From Thioalkalivibrio sp. HK1 (GTDB lineage: Bacteria > Pseudomonadota > Gammaproteobacteria > HK1), in the NCBI GenBank assembly GCA_000583135.1, contig JFBG01000023.1, forward strand, positions 43,018-107,017: DNA of 64,000 bases. The letters run 5' to 3'. The notes beneath the pieces are model-generated. The model searched no databases, was not told the DNA's origin, and saw only the letters and a program-made list of their open reading frames with translations. A program made the position numbers and the translations under genes. Below, piece after piece: positions 20,221 to 29,881 of this stretch. The number at the start of each line of letters is the position of its first letter. Positions within the stretch are counted from its first letter, which is position 1.

Positions 20221-21771
20221 CTAAGGCACCACCTGCGAAAGGAGGATGCGAATCGGCTCTTGGCTGCCGACGCTCGGCATCGGTTCGGATATTCCTTCGA
20301 TATCGCCGCTCGTTCGCTCGACCGTACCGGTGAGCGAAAGTCGGGCGCTGACGATCACCGTTTGCGCAGATGACAGGCTGCGGCCGGCCATCATCGCACT
20401 TGAATCGTCGAGAGCCACGGTCGTCGGCAGGGCTGAAAGGGTGGTGCGAACGACGGCCAAGGGGGGACCGAAAGCGCCGGAATCGACTCCCGATCCCGAT
20501 GCATCCGGTGCGGGCCTTGCGAAGACGAAGATCGTCTCATCGCCGCCCAGGGTTTTCGCAAGATCGGGTTCGATATCGAGTTCGACTTCAATACGCGCAG
20601 TCAAGGGATCGGGGGCTTGGGACTCGATGACAGCAGATCCAAGATCGCCTTCGGATCCGTCTTCGTCTCCGGTACCGATTTTCCGATCGCTCGTTTCGGG
20701 ATCCCGGCCAAGCGTGGAATCACCGATGGAAGCGGACCCTTGCACGGATTCTCCTTGGCCTTGATCGGCAAGGGCGCCCGAACGCACGCGAACGAGCCAC
20801 TCGGTGAGCATTTTCGCCTCATCCGATTGTTGGGGAAGAAGGGCTTGCAGCCGCTCCCAGCGTGCCAACGCCCGTTCTCGTTGTCCTTGGCCGAAGGAGG
20901 CGAACCCCCCGATCCAAAGGGCACCGGGGTGGTCGGGATCGATCTCCAAAGCGCGTTCGATGCGAGCGATGGCGCTTTGAGGGAAGTCGGGGGAGATTGA
21001 TAACTCCATTTCCGCTTGCGCCCAGTCGGTGAGGAGCGATGGATCGTCGCCTTGGATGGCATAGGCTCGCTCGTAAGCGCCGACGGCCGCGCCGGGATCG
21101 TCGAGATCCATCCGCGCTTGGGCGAGAAGGATCCAGGATTCGGCGTCGTCCGGATTGTCCTCGAGTCGGGCTTCGATCTCCTTCGCCATCCTCTCGAGAT
21201 CGGATCTCTCCTCCACCGAGAGCGCACCCATTTCGGTGCCCGCAGCCCCGGCGATGGCGTCGCGTTCGGGATCGATGGCCCGAGGCGTTCCGACCTGCAG
21301 ATAAATGACGATGCCGAAGATCGGGATCGCAAGCGCAAGCGCGATGGGCATCGAGTAATGCGAGATCGAGGCGGAAGGGCGGGGCGAAGCGGCGGGGGTG
21401 GATGGCGGTGAGGGGATCTCGTCTCTTAGCGACTCGCCCCTTGAGTCCTTCGCGCTTTCGCCCTCCGTCTTCGGGTCTTCCGAGTCTTCCGGATCGTCCG
21501 CAATTCCAATATCGGCGATCAATCCGCGCTCGAGATCATCGCGCAGGTTCTCGTAGCGCTCTTTGTCGATCCTTCGATCCCGGTATTCCCGATTCAACTC
21601 TTCCATCCGCTCCCGGTAGAGCGCAAGGTTGATTCGCTCGCTCTCACCGGTCTCTTGCGCCGCCTCCGCATCGGGTTTTTCGTCCGATGGTGGCCTGCGC
21701 AGCAAGGGCGGGAGGATCCAAAGCAGCACGGCCGCGATCATCAGCGCCGCAAGAAGCCAAAACGTGATCAT
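20221..21771 (-). CDS. ccmI: Cytochrome c biogenesis protein CcmI
   Basis: CcmI holds apocytochrome c for haem ligation by CcmF/H in System I maturation. The 516-residue protein starts with a membrane segment (residues 1-24, ending PPLLRR) and the conserved NLALYRERMEELNREYRDRR region. A second hydrophobic segment lies near 135-155. TPR repeats follow at about 185-320 (PDDAESWILLAQARMDL, EIDPDHPGALWIGGF), then a C-terminal beta-rich periplasmic domain. No other ccm gene is in the window, so ccmI is detached from its usual cluster or the cluster is interrupted here. Confidence 0.9.
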   Translation of the reverse strand: MITFWLLAALMIAAVLLWILPPLLRRPPSDEKPDAEAAQETGESERINLALYRERMEELNREYRDRRIDKERYENLRDDLERGLIADIGIADDPEDSEDPKTEGESAKDSRGESLRDEIPSPPSTPAASPRPSASISHYSMPIALALAIPIFGIVIYLQVGTPRAIDPERDAIAGAAGTEMGALSVEERSDLERMAKEIEARLEDNPDDAESWILLAQARMDLDDPGAAVGAYERAYAIQGDDPSLLTDWAQAEMELSISPDFPQSAIARIERALEIDPDHPGALWIGGFASFGQGQRERALARWERLQALLPQQSDEAKMLTEWLVRVRSGALADQGQGESVQGSASIGDSTLGRDPETSDRKIGTGDEDGSEGDLGSAVIESQAPDPLTARIEVELDIEPDLAKTLGGDETIFVFARPAPDASGSGVDSGAFGPPLAVVRTTLSALPTTVALDDSSAMMAGRSLSSAQTVIVSARLSLTGTVERTSGDIEGISEPMPSVGSQEPIRILLSQVVP

Positions 21772-22406
21772 GGAAGGGAGGATCGAGAGCGTCGGTGGGA
21801 GTGATCGTCAAGGACGAGTCTCCCCTCGGTTCGAGGATCTTCGTCCGCGGAGCGGGGCATGTCGAGTCTGTCGAAGGGGCTGTGGAAAAGGATATCGAAA
21901 ACCATCGTAATCGATATCGACCCGCCGCCCTCGTTGCAACGAAGGCTCACGATGGCGCCGGCTTATCGTTTCCGGCAAAGAGCGCTCATCCTCGCTCGGC
22001 TTGCAGGCGTATTATGACCGACCGAAGGCCTCCATTCGGTCAAGTCGCTCACCTCGGTTCGTGCCTCAGTCCCGTACATCCGAAAGTCGGCCGGATCCCT
22101 TTGTCGGGTAAACTGCCCCATGCTCGGTTTCAGGGCTCGGCTTCGGACGCGCGATCGAACGAACGGTCAAAGATGCGCCTTCTTCATCGATCGTCGACTT
22201 CGAAGCCGCCTTTCGAAGCCCGCCAAAATCGATCCCGTCGATTGAAGGTCAACATCAAGGGATCGCTTGGAAGCCTTCGGATCGGATTTTTCCCGAATAC
22301 CAAGGTCCCGGCCGGCATAAAGAAGGATAGGGCACATAATGCGCCGCTTCGCCTTCGAGCCCTCATCGAATAAAGCGTCCGCCCCCCACCATCGAGGAAT
22401 CGCCCC
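21772..22406. other. Divergent intergenic region ccmI / flavoprotein fusion
   Basis: This 635-bp stretch separates divergently transcribed genes. No protein domain or RNA gene was recognised. A + strand frame covers much of it but reads as low-complexity, Arg/Ser-rich sequence. The promoters of both neighbours are expected here. Confidence 0.5.
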
Positions 22407-24569
22407 GTGAGCAAAGGAAAGATTGTCCTTGTTCTGATCATCGCGGCCATCGTCGGCGCTTTTATATGGTTCGATCTCGCCCGATTCCTCGAATTCGAGG
22501 CCCTCAAAACGCGCCAAGCGGAGATCGATGCCCTCTATCAAGAACGTCCCTTATTCATGCTGCTCGGCTACTTTATCGTCTACGTCGTCGTCACCGGCCT
22601 CTCGCTACCCGGAGCTGCCATCCTCACCCTCGCCGGGGGAGCGATATTCGGCCTTCTATGGGGCACGGTCGTGGTGTCTTTCGCCTCCACCGCCGGAGCG
22701 ACCATCGCCTTCCTCGTCTCTCGCTACCTGCTGCGCGATGCCATCCAAAAACGCTACGGCGACCGTTTGAAGACGATCAACGAGGGGATCGAGCGCGACG
22801 GTGCCTTTTACCTGTTCACCTTGCGTTTGGTTCCGGTCTTCCCCTTTTTCATGGTCAATCTGGTGATGGGCATCACCCCGATGCGCACCTTGGCCTTCGC
22901 GCTGGTCAGCCAAGCGGGGATGCTTGCCGGGACCATCGTCTATGTCAATGCCGGCACTCGTCTTGCCCAGCTCGATTCCCTTCAAGGGATCCTCTCTCCC
23001 GTCTTGATCGGCTCTTTCGTTCTGCTCGGCATCTTCCCCTTGATCGCGAAAAAGATCGTCGATGTCGTCAAATCACGCCGGGCCTTCTCCGGATGGACGA
23101 AGCCGAAACGCTTCGAACGCGACTTGGTGGTCATCGGAGCGGGCTCCGCCGGCCTCGTTTGCTCCTATATCGCGGCGATGGTCAAGGCGAAGGTCTCCTT
23201 GATCGAGCGCCACCGCATGGGAGGGGATTGTCTCAATACCGGATGCGTTCCCTCCAAGGCCTTGATTCGAAGCGCCAAGTTGGTACACCAAGCCAAGCAT
23301 GCGGACCGTTATGGACTCGAACCCTCGCAGATAAAGGTCGATTTCGCGCAGGTGATGGAACGGGTGCAACGAGTGATCGAGGAGATCGAGCCGCATGACT
23401 CGGTGGAGCGCTATACCGGCCTCGGGGTGGATTGCTTGACGGGAGAGGCGAAGATCACATCGCCGTGGACGGTGGAGATCAAGCCCTCGCCCGACGATCC
23501 CCAAGCGCAAGCGCGCACCATCACCACCCGCAATATCGTCATCGCCACCGGCGCCCGGCCCTTCGTGCCCCCGATCCCCGGCATCGAGGAGGTCGGCTAT
23601 CTCACATCGGATAGTTTGTGGGATTTGCGCGAGTTGCCCCCTCGATTGATCGTGCTCGGTGGCGGACCGATCGGGAGCGAACTCGCCCAGTGCTTCGCTC
23701 GTTTGGGCTCGAAGGTGACGCAAGTGGAGATGCTGCCGCGCATCTTGATCCGCGAGGATCCGGAAGTCTCTAAGATGGTGATGCGTCGTTTCGTCGAGGA
23801 GGGGATCGACGTGCGCACCGGCCACCGGGCGAAGTCCTTCTCGCTGCGAGACGGCGAAAAACATCTGCTTTGCGAGCACGAAGGCGAGGAGATCGACATT
23901 CCCTTCGATCAAGTCATCGTGGCCGTGGGAAGGGCGGCCAACGTCAACGGCTTCGGCCTCGAAGAGCTCGGTATCGACATTTCCGAGCGCCGCACCGTGG
24001 CGGTCAACGACTACCTGCAAACCCGCTTTCCCAATATCTTCGCCTGCGGAGACGTGGCCGGCCCTTATCAGTTCACCCATGTCAGCGCTCATCAAGCATG
24101 GTTCGCCACCGTCAATGCCCTGTTCGGCACCTTCCGCAAATTCCGCGCGGATTATTCGGTGATCCCTTGGGCAACCTTCACCGATCCCGAGGTGGCCCGC
24201 GTGGGACTCAACGAAACCGAGGCGAAAGAGCGGGGCATCGAGTACGAGGTGACGACCTACGGGATCGACGATCTCGACCGGGCCATCGCCGATGGCGAGG
24301 CTTACGGGTCGATCAAGGTATTGACGGCGCCCGGCAAGGATCGGGTGCTCGGCGTGACCATCGTCGGCGAACACGCCGGCGATCTGATCGCGGAATTCGT
24401 GGCCGCGATGCGCAACGGCTTCGGTCTCAATCGCATCCTTTCGACGATCCATATCTATCCGACCTTGGCCGAAGCCAATAAATACGCCGCCGGGGAATGG
24501 AAGCGCGCCCGCAAGCCCGAGCGTTTATTGCGCTGGATCGAGCGCTACCACGCTTTTCGCCGAGGGTAG
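22407..24569 (+). CDS. TVP38/TMEM64 membrane domain fused to flavin disulfide reductase
   Basis: The 720-residue protein joins two domains. Residues 1-215 form a TVP38/TMEM64 (DedA-like, VTT) integral membrane domain with several hydrophobic segments, including LSLPGAAILTLAGGAIFG and RLVPVFPFFMVNLVMGI. From about residue 233 there is a class I pyridine-nucleotide disulfide oxidoreductase with VVIGAGSAG (FAD), the redox pair GGDCLNTGCVPSK, VLGGGPIGSELA (NAD(P)), CGDVAGPYQFTH and the C-terminal dimer motif HIYPTLAEA. It lacks the N-terminal heavy-metal domain and C-terminal Cys pair of true mercuric reductase. GTG 22407 is preceded by GAGGA. The substrate is unknown, probably a thiol-disulfide or quinone couple at the membrane. 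Confidence 0.88.
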   Translation: MSKGKIVLVLIIAAIVGAFIWFDLARFLEFEALKTRQAEIDALYQERPLFMLLGYFIVYVVVTGLSLPGAAILTLAGGAIFGLLWGTVVVSFASTAGATIAFLVSRYLLRDAIQKRYGDRLKTINEGIERDGAFYLFTLRLVPVFPFFMVNLVMGITPMRTLAFALVSQAGMLAGTIVYVNAGTRLAQLDSLQGILSPVLIGSFVLLGIFPLIAKKIVDVVKSRRAFSGWTKPKRFERDLVVIGAGSAGLVCSYIAAMVKAKVSLIERHRMGGDCLNTGCVPSKALIRSAKLVHQAKHADRYGLEPSQIKVDFAQVMERVQRVIEEIEPHDSVERYTGLGVDCLTGEAKITSPWTVEIKPSPDDPQAQARTITTRNIVIATGARPFVPPIPGIEEVGYLTSDSLWDLRELPPRLIVLGGGPIGSELAQCFARLGSKVTQVEMLPRILIREDPEVSKMVMRRFVEEGIDVRTGHRAKSFSLRDGEKHLLCEHEGEEIDIPFDQVIVAVGRAANVNGFGLEELGIDISERRTVAVNDYLQTRFPNIFACGDVAGPYQFTHVSAHQAWFATVNALFGTFRKFRADYSVIPWATFTDPEVARVGLNETEAKERGIEYEVTTYGIDDLDRAIADGEAYGSIKVLTAPGKDRVLGVTIVGEHAGDLIAEFVAAMRNGFGLNRILSTIHIYPTLAEANKYAAGEWKRARKPERLLRWIERYHAFRRG

Positions 24570-24668
24570 GGCGAAAAAAGGCAAGACAAGGGATATGAGC
24601 TTTCTAGAACGATTCAACCGCGCAATCGCTTGCCATCCATCACCGCGTAAGTGCATCGATGATATGAG

Positions 24669-25682
24669 TCAGCCGTTGCGATAGGTATACGAATAGCCGT
24701 TCAGCGCCGGCACTCCGCCGAGATGCGCATAGAGCACCTTCGAGCCTTGCGCGAAAAATCCCTTGCGGGTGAGATCGATGAGTCCTTGCATCGACTTTCC
24801 CTCGTAGACGGGATCGGTGATCATCGCCTCGGTACGCGCTGCAAGGCGGATGGCGTGATTCGTTTCTTCGCTCGGTATGCCATAAGCGGGATAGGCATAA
24901 TCCGGGTTGATGACGATATCGTCATCGTCGATCTCCTTGCCCAGATCGATCAGTTCCGCCGTGTTTCGGGCGATCCGCGCGACTTGTTCACGCGTTCGAT
25001 CAAGCGTTCCCGAGGCATCGATACCGATGACGCGATGCGCGCGACCATCGGCCTTGAAACCGACAATCATGCCCGCTTGGGTCGATCCCGTAACGACACA
25101 GACAATGATGTAGTCGAAGCGAAGGCCCAACTCGGCTTCCTGCGCGCGGACCTCTTCGGCGAATCCCACATAGCCCAATCCGCCGAACCGATGCTCCGAT
25201 GCGCCTGCCGGGATTCCGTAGGGAACACCGCCCGCCTTACGTACCTCCTCGATCGCCTGCTCCCAACTCCTACGAATACCGATATCGAAACCATCGGCGA
25301 CGATACGGCTATCGGCGCCCATCAGCCGCGTCATCAGGATATTCCCCACGCGATCGTAGACCGCATCCTCGTGCGGCACCCAGCTTTCCTGCACCAATCG
25401 ACATTTCATGCCGATCTTCGCCGCCACCGCGGCAACGAGACGGGTATGGTTGGATTGCACACCCCCGATCGAAACGAGGGTGTCCGCGCCGGATGCGATG
25501 GCATCGGGAACGATATATTCGAGCTTGCGGAGTTTATTGCCCCCGAGCGCCAGACCCGAGTTGCAGTCATCACGTTTCGCCCAGATCTCGACCTGCCCAC
25601 CGAGCGCCTCGCTCAGACGCGGCAACGCCTCGATCGGCGTGGGTCCGAAGGTCAGCGGATAACGTTCGAATCTTTCGAGCAT
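24669..25682 (-). CDS. acdS: 1-aminocyclopropane-1-carboxylate deaminase
   Basis: This PLP enzyme splits ACC into 2-oxobutyrate and ammonia. From ATG 25682 it has 337 residues, the family length, and starts [20 protein letters not shown]. The PLP lysine is K50 in [19 protein letters not shown] supplies the Tyr and Glu (about 293-294), and [12 protein letters not shown] has Leu near 321. The Glu and Leu separate real ACC deaminases from the related D-cysteine desulfhydrases, which have Ser and Thr there. It stands alone, convergent with the upstream flavoprotein. The regulator AcdR is not seen. Confidence 0.92.
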   Translation of the reverse strand: MLERFERYPLTFGPTPIEALPRLSEALGGQVEIWAKRDDCNSGLALGGNKLRKLEYIVPDAIASGADTLVSIGGVQSNHTRLVAAVAAKIGMKCRLVQESWVPHEDAVYDRVGNILMTRLMGADSRIVADGFDIGIRRSWEQAIEEVRKAGGVPYGIPAGASEHRFGGLGYVGFAEEVRAQEAELGLRFDYIIVCVVTGSTQAGMIVGFKADGRAHRVIGIDASGTLDRTREQVARIARNTAELIDLGKEIDDDDIVINPDYAYPAYGIPSEETNHAIRLAARTEAMITDPVYEGKSMQGLIDLTRKGFFAQGSKVLYAHLGGVPALNGYSYTYRNG

Positions 25683-26375
25683 GAGTCTCTCCCGACGATG
25701 CCGAGCACCTGACGGTGCCACCCGACAAGTGTATCCCGTACATCCTCATGCATCGGCATGGCGAGAGAATCGGATCGACCGGGTATTCCCGTAGGCGCTC
25801 CCCCGTCTCGCATCTCGGAGTTTTTCGAGACACCGATCGAGGGCTGATCTGAAAACCCCTCGCGGATCCCAAGCCCGTGGCGTTGATTTTCGCATCTCGG
25901 GCGGGCTTTTGCGTCTTCCCGGATACGCATCTCGATGAAAGATCGAGCGGAGCCTTCATCCAAGAAACGTTCGAAAAACCCTATATTCAAGATTTGCTCT
26001 TCGATGTTCGAGATGTTATCTTTTTTTCCATCTTATCGCTGTTTTCGCCATCATCGTCCCCGGCTATCCGAGCGATTGACAATCAATGACGAATCGATCA
26101 ACTCTTTGAAATCATTCGAATTTCCGGGATGATCATCAAGAAATCCTCGAAAGATTTCGATCTCGTCTCATTCAAGGAAAATATCCCACGAACAAGCGAT
26201 GACCCCCTTTACTAAAACCAATACTTGTTATATATTAGAATTACGTATTTCGTTATAACACTTTTTTGATTCGAGATAATCATCACTGTAATGATTTTTT
26301 TCTTCCCAAAATCGATTTGGCAGGTTGCAAACGGTGATATATTCTCGTAGATTTTGCCATTCCTTCTTGATCATC
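25683..26375. other. Intergenic region, AT-rich near the integrase
   Basis: About 690 bases without a supported gene. The right part (about 26090-26330) is clearly more AT-rich than the surrounding chromosome, with runs such as TATATATTAG. This suggests foreign DNA and probably holds the integrase promoter. No tRNA gene or obvious attachment-site duplication was found. Confidence 0.45.
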
Positions 26376-27428
26376 ATGGAAAAGGAGCCCCATCCCGTGG
26401 AGAGGAAACCTCATCATACGAGTGAAGCGATTTATCCCATCGGTAATGAATCACATGCCTTAAGCGAACAGCTCAAAGAGCTCATCGAAAAATTCGGATA
26501 TCTCATCAAAGCGGCGTTATCAAAAAATACACTGTCTTTATATCAAAAGGCTTGGGATTCATTCGAACGATTTTGTGATAGTAAAGGCTATCAGGCTTTC
26601 CCGACGAGTCCCGTGGCTTTGATAGACTTTGCGGTTTCTCATGCCACTCAACCCATCGGGCGCCACGGCCGCCCATTGGCCATGAGCACCATCAACACCT
26701 ATATCAAGGCAATCCATTACAAAAACCACTATCTAGGCTTCGATTCGCCTTGTGATATCCCCTTGGTCAAGTTGATGCTGAAAGGCTTGAATCGTGAGTT
26801 CAGCACCGACCCCAAGCAGGCTAGGGCGCTGAAAGCGGATGAAGTCGAGAAAATGATCGATCTTTGTCCGGATACGCTGATCGGAAAGCGCGATGCCGCC
26901 ATTCTCGCAATCGCCTTCGCAAGCGCTGCGCGTCGATCGAACGTTCGCGACTTTCTCATCGAAGATGCCGAGATCGTGGAAAAGATCGATCCGACGGATC
27001 CCGACAGGATGTACCTCCACGTTCGTCGATCGAAGACGGATCAAATGGGTAAAGGGCGGAAAATTCCCATCATCCAAGGCACGAGGATTCAACCGATCAA
27101 GCGTTTGAACGATTGGCTGAAAGCATCGGGCATTACATCGGGATATCTATTCCAGACGATGGATCGGCATGGGAATTTGCGCGGCAACCCGCTGGACGGC
27201 AAGGATATTTCGCGCTTGGTAAAATACTATGCCGAGGCGATCGGCTTGGATCCGAGCACGATTTCCTCACACTCTTTGCGCGCAGGCCATGTGACCTGCG
27301 CAGTGATCGCCGGTGCCCGGGACGACAAGATCATGGCGATCACGGGCCATAGGAGCCCGGTCACATTACACAGATATATCAGGGACGATGATGATTTCAC
27401 GGATCATGCATCCAAGGGATTTATATGA
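26376..27428 (+). CDS. Tyrosine recombinase / phage-type integrase
   Basis: The 350-residue protein (from ATG 26376) has an N-terminal SAM-like core-binding domain (LSKNTLSLYQKAWDSFERFC) and a C-terminal catalytic domain. Catalytic residues visible are Arg in SAARRSNV, Lys in RRSKTDQMGKG, HSLRAGH (H-x-x-R) and ITGHRSPVTLHRYIRD (second His and nucleophile Tyr). It should catalyse site-specific recombination of an integrated element. TTG 26325 and GTG codons upstream are other possible starts, none with a strong ribosome site. Base composition is lower in GC than the housekeeping genes. Confidence 0.88.
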   Translation: MEKEPHPVERKPHHTSEAIYPIGNESHALSEQLKELIEKFGYLIKAALSKNTLSLYQKAWDSFERFCDSKGYQAFPTSPVALIDFAVSHATQPIGRHGRPLAMSTINTYIKAIHYKNHYLGFDSPCDIPLVKLMLKGLNREFSTDPKQARALKADEVEKMIDLCPDTLIGKRDAAILAIAFASAARRSNVRDFLIEDAEIVEKIDPTDPDRMYLHVRRSKTDQMGKGRKIPIIQGTRIQPIKRLNDWLKASGITSGYLFQTMDRHGNLRGNPLDGKDISRLVKYYAEAIGLDPSTISSHSLRAGHVTCAVIAGARDDKIMAITGHRSPVTLHRYIRDDDDFTDHASKGFI

Positions 27429-28660
27429 TTGTCTATCGATAGGAGGCGCCCTGGCAGATCGATGCCTGCCACAAAGCGATCGATGGGCGACACCCATCGA
27501 TCGCAAGGTATTGATATTTAAGTGAATTCATCCCCGAATGCAGAAATCGGGTTGAAAATCTCTTTATCGTATATTACAAAGCCCGCCGCCGGTGCCTTTG
27601 GAGCGACTCCGACGGATCACCCTTGCCATTTTAGTGACGTCAAGGCTTATATCAGCCGTTTTTCGACAATACGGGGCCTATGTCATATCCAATATCCTTT
27701 AAATCACCGGTTTGATCGGCTCGCACCCTAAGATAAGTCGCTGCCGGAGTTTGAATTTCACGCACTTTTATCAATTCCCCCTCTCCTATCGGGAAACAAC
27801 ACTGCTCATCACCCCTCAATTCCTATTCTTTTTCCAGCTCGTCTTGCGAATAGACGATGCACATCACGACAAGTCGGTCAATTCGCTGTCTCGATCCTCG
27901 CGATCCGAACCCGATCCTCGCTCGACCGAAGATCAGGCAAATCCCTGTCATCGAAAGGAAAACGCAGGTCAAGAGGGCTCCGATCCTCATGATCCTCGTC
28001 TTTTGCGAAAAAAGAGCAGACAAGGGGAATTGAGCGGTCTGGAACCCGTATACGTCCATAAACGGGTACTAGCGTCCCCGGCCGTCATCGATGAGCGCCC
28101 TCGATGAACGTTCATCCGACGAATGTCGCTGCCCGACCAATCCCGGGAATTGCGGGGCGCCGACTGCCTCAGGGCGCCTTTTTCGAGGGGAGTCCTTCAT
28201 CCCAGACCTGATCACAGGGCAGGGGATGGCGGTGGTGTTTCATGGCAAAGCGAGAGAAAGGTTCAAAGATCAAGGGCAATTCGCTTCCCGGAAGCCGAGA
28301 ATGACGGAGAGCATAGGCGGAGACTATGGTATGGTGATTATGATCTGCATTTAATTTTTTTTTTTTAGCAAGAACCATCCCAGGCTGCCTTGGATCGCTA
28401 TATGGTATTTATGTGCTTTCATTGCCACTCTCGGGGCAGCGAAAGTATTATCATTGTCTCAAATAACCCTAGGGCGGGGGATTGTCGAAGGTTTTTTGGA
28501 TAAATTCGGTATCCTACTATACCTCCCTTCGGTATCATGAAGGGGCAAGGGCTATCGATCGCCTACTGACGGCGATGACTGATAGTCTCTTTTTTCGGTG
28601 CAGGTGAATGGGGTGGCAACTCCGGAAGGGGGTGCCATACGGTTTGAAAGAGACAATGGG
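27429..28660. other. Gene-poor 1.2-kb stretch
   Basis: No supported gene. Short frames occur on both strands (for example 27823-28059 minus with one hydrophobic segment, and 28091-28354 plus), but none has a recognisable domain or convincing ribosome site. A run of 14 T lies near 28350-28367, and an AT-rich segment is near 27780-27840. It may be decayed island DNA or regulatory sequence for the downstream pair. Confidence 0.4.
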
Positions 28661-29881
28661 ATGGAAATGCAGATGCAGAAATTCACGGACGATGAGCTGC
28701 TGAGGATGTTGAGCGAATCGGAGACGGATCGCATTGAATTCAAGGAATCGTTTCAAAAAAGCGATGCCGACAAGGTCTGTCAGGCAATCTGCGCTTTTGC
28801 CAATGATCTGCCCAATCACGATCGGGCGGGGGTGCTCTTCATCGGGGTCAAGGATAACGGTGAGCCGGTTGGGTTGGATGTTTCGGATGAACTGCTGCGT
28901 AATATCGCTGCGATTAGAAGCGACGGCTATATCATTCCCTTGCCGACGATGACGGTGGAAAAGCGTCATCTCGAAGGGGCGGATATGGTGGTGGTCATGG
29001 TCATGCCCTCGGATGCGACTCCGGTGAGGTATAAAGGACGCATCTGGATTCGAACCGGCCCTCGACAGGGCATCGCCGGTGCGAACGACGAGCGCATCTT
29101 GAACGAGAAACGCCGTCATAAAGATATCCACTTCGATCAGCATCCTGTGCATAGTGCAACCATCGATGACCTTTCTCGCTCGATATTTGAAAACGAATAT
29201 CTGCCGCAGGCCTTTGCCCCCGAGATATTGGAGGCCAATGATCGCAGTTATGAAGAGCGCTTGGCCAGTTGCCGCATGGTGGTCTCGAAGGAGGATACCA
29301 CTCCCACCGTTGTCGGTCTCTTGGCCATCGGTAAAAGACCGCAGGATTTTTTGCCCGGAGCCTATATTCAATTCCTCAAAATAGATGGAACAAAGTTGGC
29401 CGATGATGTCATTGATGAGCATGAAATCAAAGGTGGTGTCGTTGAAATGCTCAGGGTGATCGAACTCGTGCTTAGGGCTCATAATTCCACCGCCGTCGAC
29501 ATCCTCTCTCAGCCGACACATCGAATGACTTCTTCCTACCCTCATTCGGCGTTTCAGCAAATTCTCTATAATGCCGTGCTGCATAGAAGCTATGAGGGCA
29601 ACAATGCTCCCATCAAGCTGAGTTGGTTCGATGATCGGGTAGAAATTATCAGCCCCGGTGGATGTTTCGGGGATGTGACACCGCAGAATTTCGGAGAACC
29701 CGGTATTGTCAGCTACCGCAATCCCGCCATCGCCGATGTACTCAAAACCTTCGGATTCGTGCAAAAATTCGGGCGGGGCATCGCCACGACAAAAGCCGCC
29801 ATGGAAAGGAGCGGTAATCCGCCGCCGGAATTCAAGGTGGATGCACGTTTCGTCTTTTGTACACTAAGAGCCAGATCATGA
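28661..29881 (+). CDS. AlbA_2/Schlafen-like domain ATP-binding protein
   Basis: The 406-residue protein matches the COG2865 architecture. An N-terminal AlbA_2 (Schlafen-like, putative nucleic-acid-binding) domain begins SETDRIEFKESFQKSDADKV and includes CAFANDLPN, GVLFIGVKDNGEPVG and YKGRIWIRTG. The C-terminal part resembles a GHKL/HATPase domain (FQQILYNAVLHRSYEG, VEIISPGG, GRGIATTKAAME). GTG 28598 would add 21 residues. Its stop overlaps the start of the ParA gene (ATGA), so the two are probably translated together. Such proteins occur as transcription regulators and in antiphage or toxin-like loci. The role here is unknown. Confidence 0.82.
   Translation: MEMQMQKFTDDELLRMLSESETDRIEFKESFQKSDADKVCQAICAFANDLPNHDRAGVLFIGVKDNGEPVGLDVSDELLRNIAAIRSDGYIIPLPTMTVEKRHLEGADMVVVMVMPSDATPVRYKGRIWIRTGPRQGIAGANDERILNEKRRHKDIHFDQHPVHSATIDDLSRSIFENEYLPQAFAPEILEANDRSYEERLASCRMVVSKEDTTPTVVGLLAIGKRPQDFLPGAYIQFLKIDGTKLADDVIDEHEIKGGVVEMLRVIELVLRAHNSTAVDILSQPTHRMTSSYPHSAFQQILYNAVLHRSYEGNNAPIKLSWFDDRVEIISPGGCFGDVTPQNFGEPGIVSYRNPAIADVLKTFGFVQKFGRGIATTKAAMERSGNPPPEFKVDARFVFCTLRARS

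Noticed and set aside
22407..24569. Mercuric reductase (merA)
   Set aside because: There is no heavy-metal-associated domain, no C-terminal Cys pair and no mer genes around it.
24669..25682. D-cysteine desulfhydrase
   Set aside because: The positions that distinguish the enzymes carry Glu and Leu, as in ACC deaminase.
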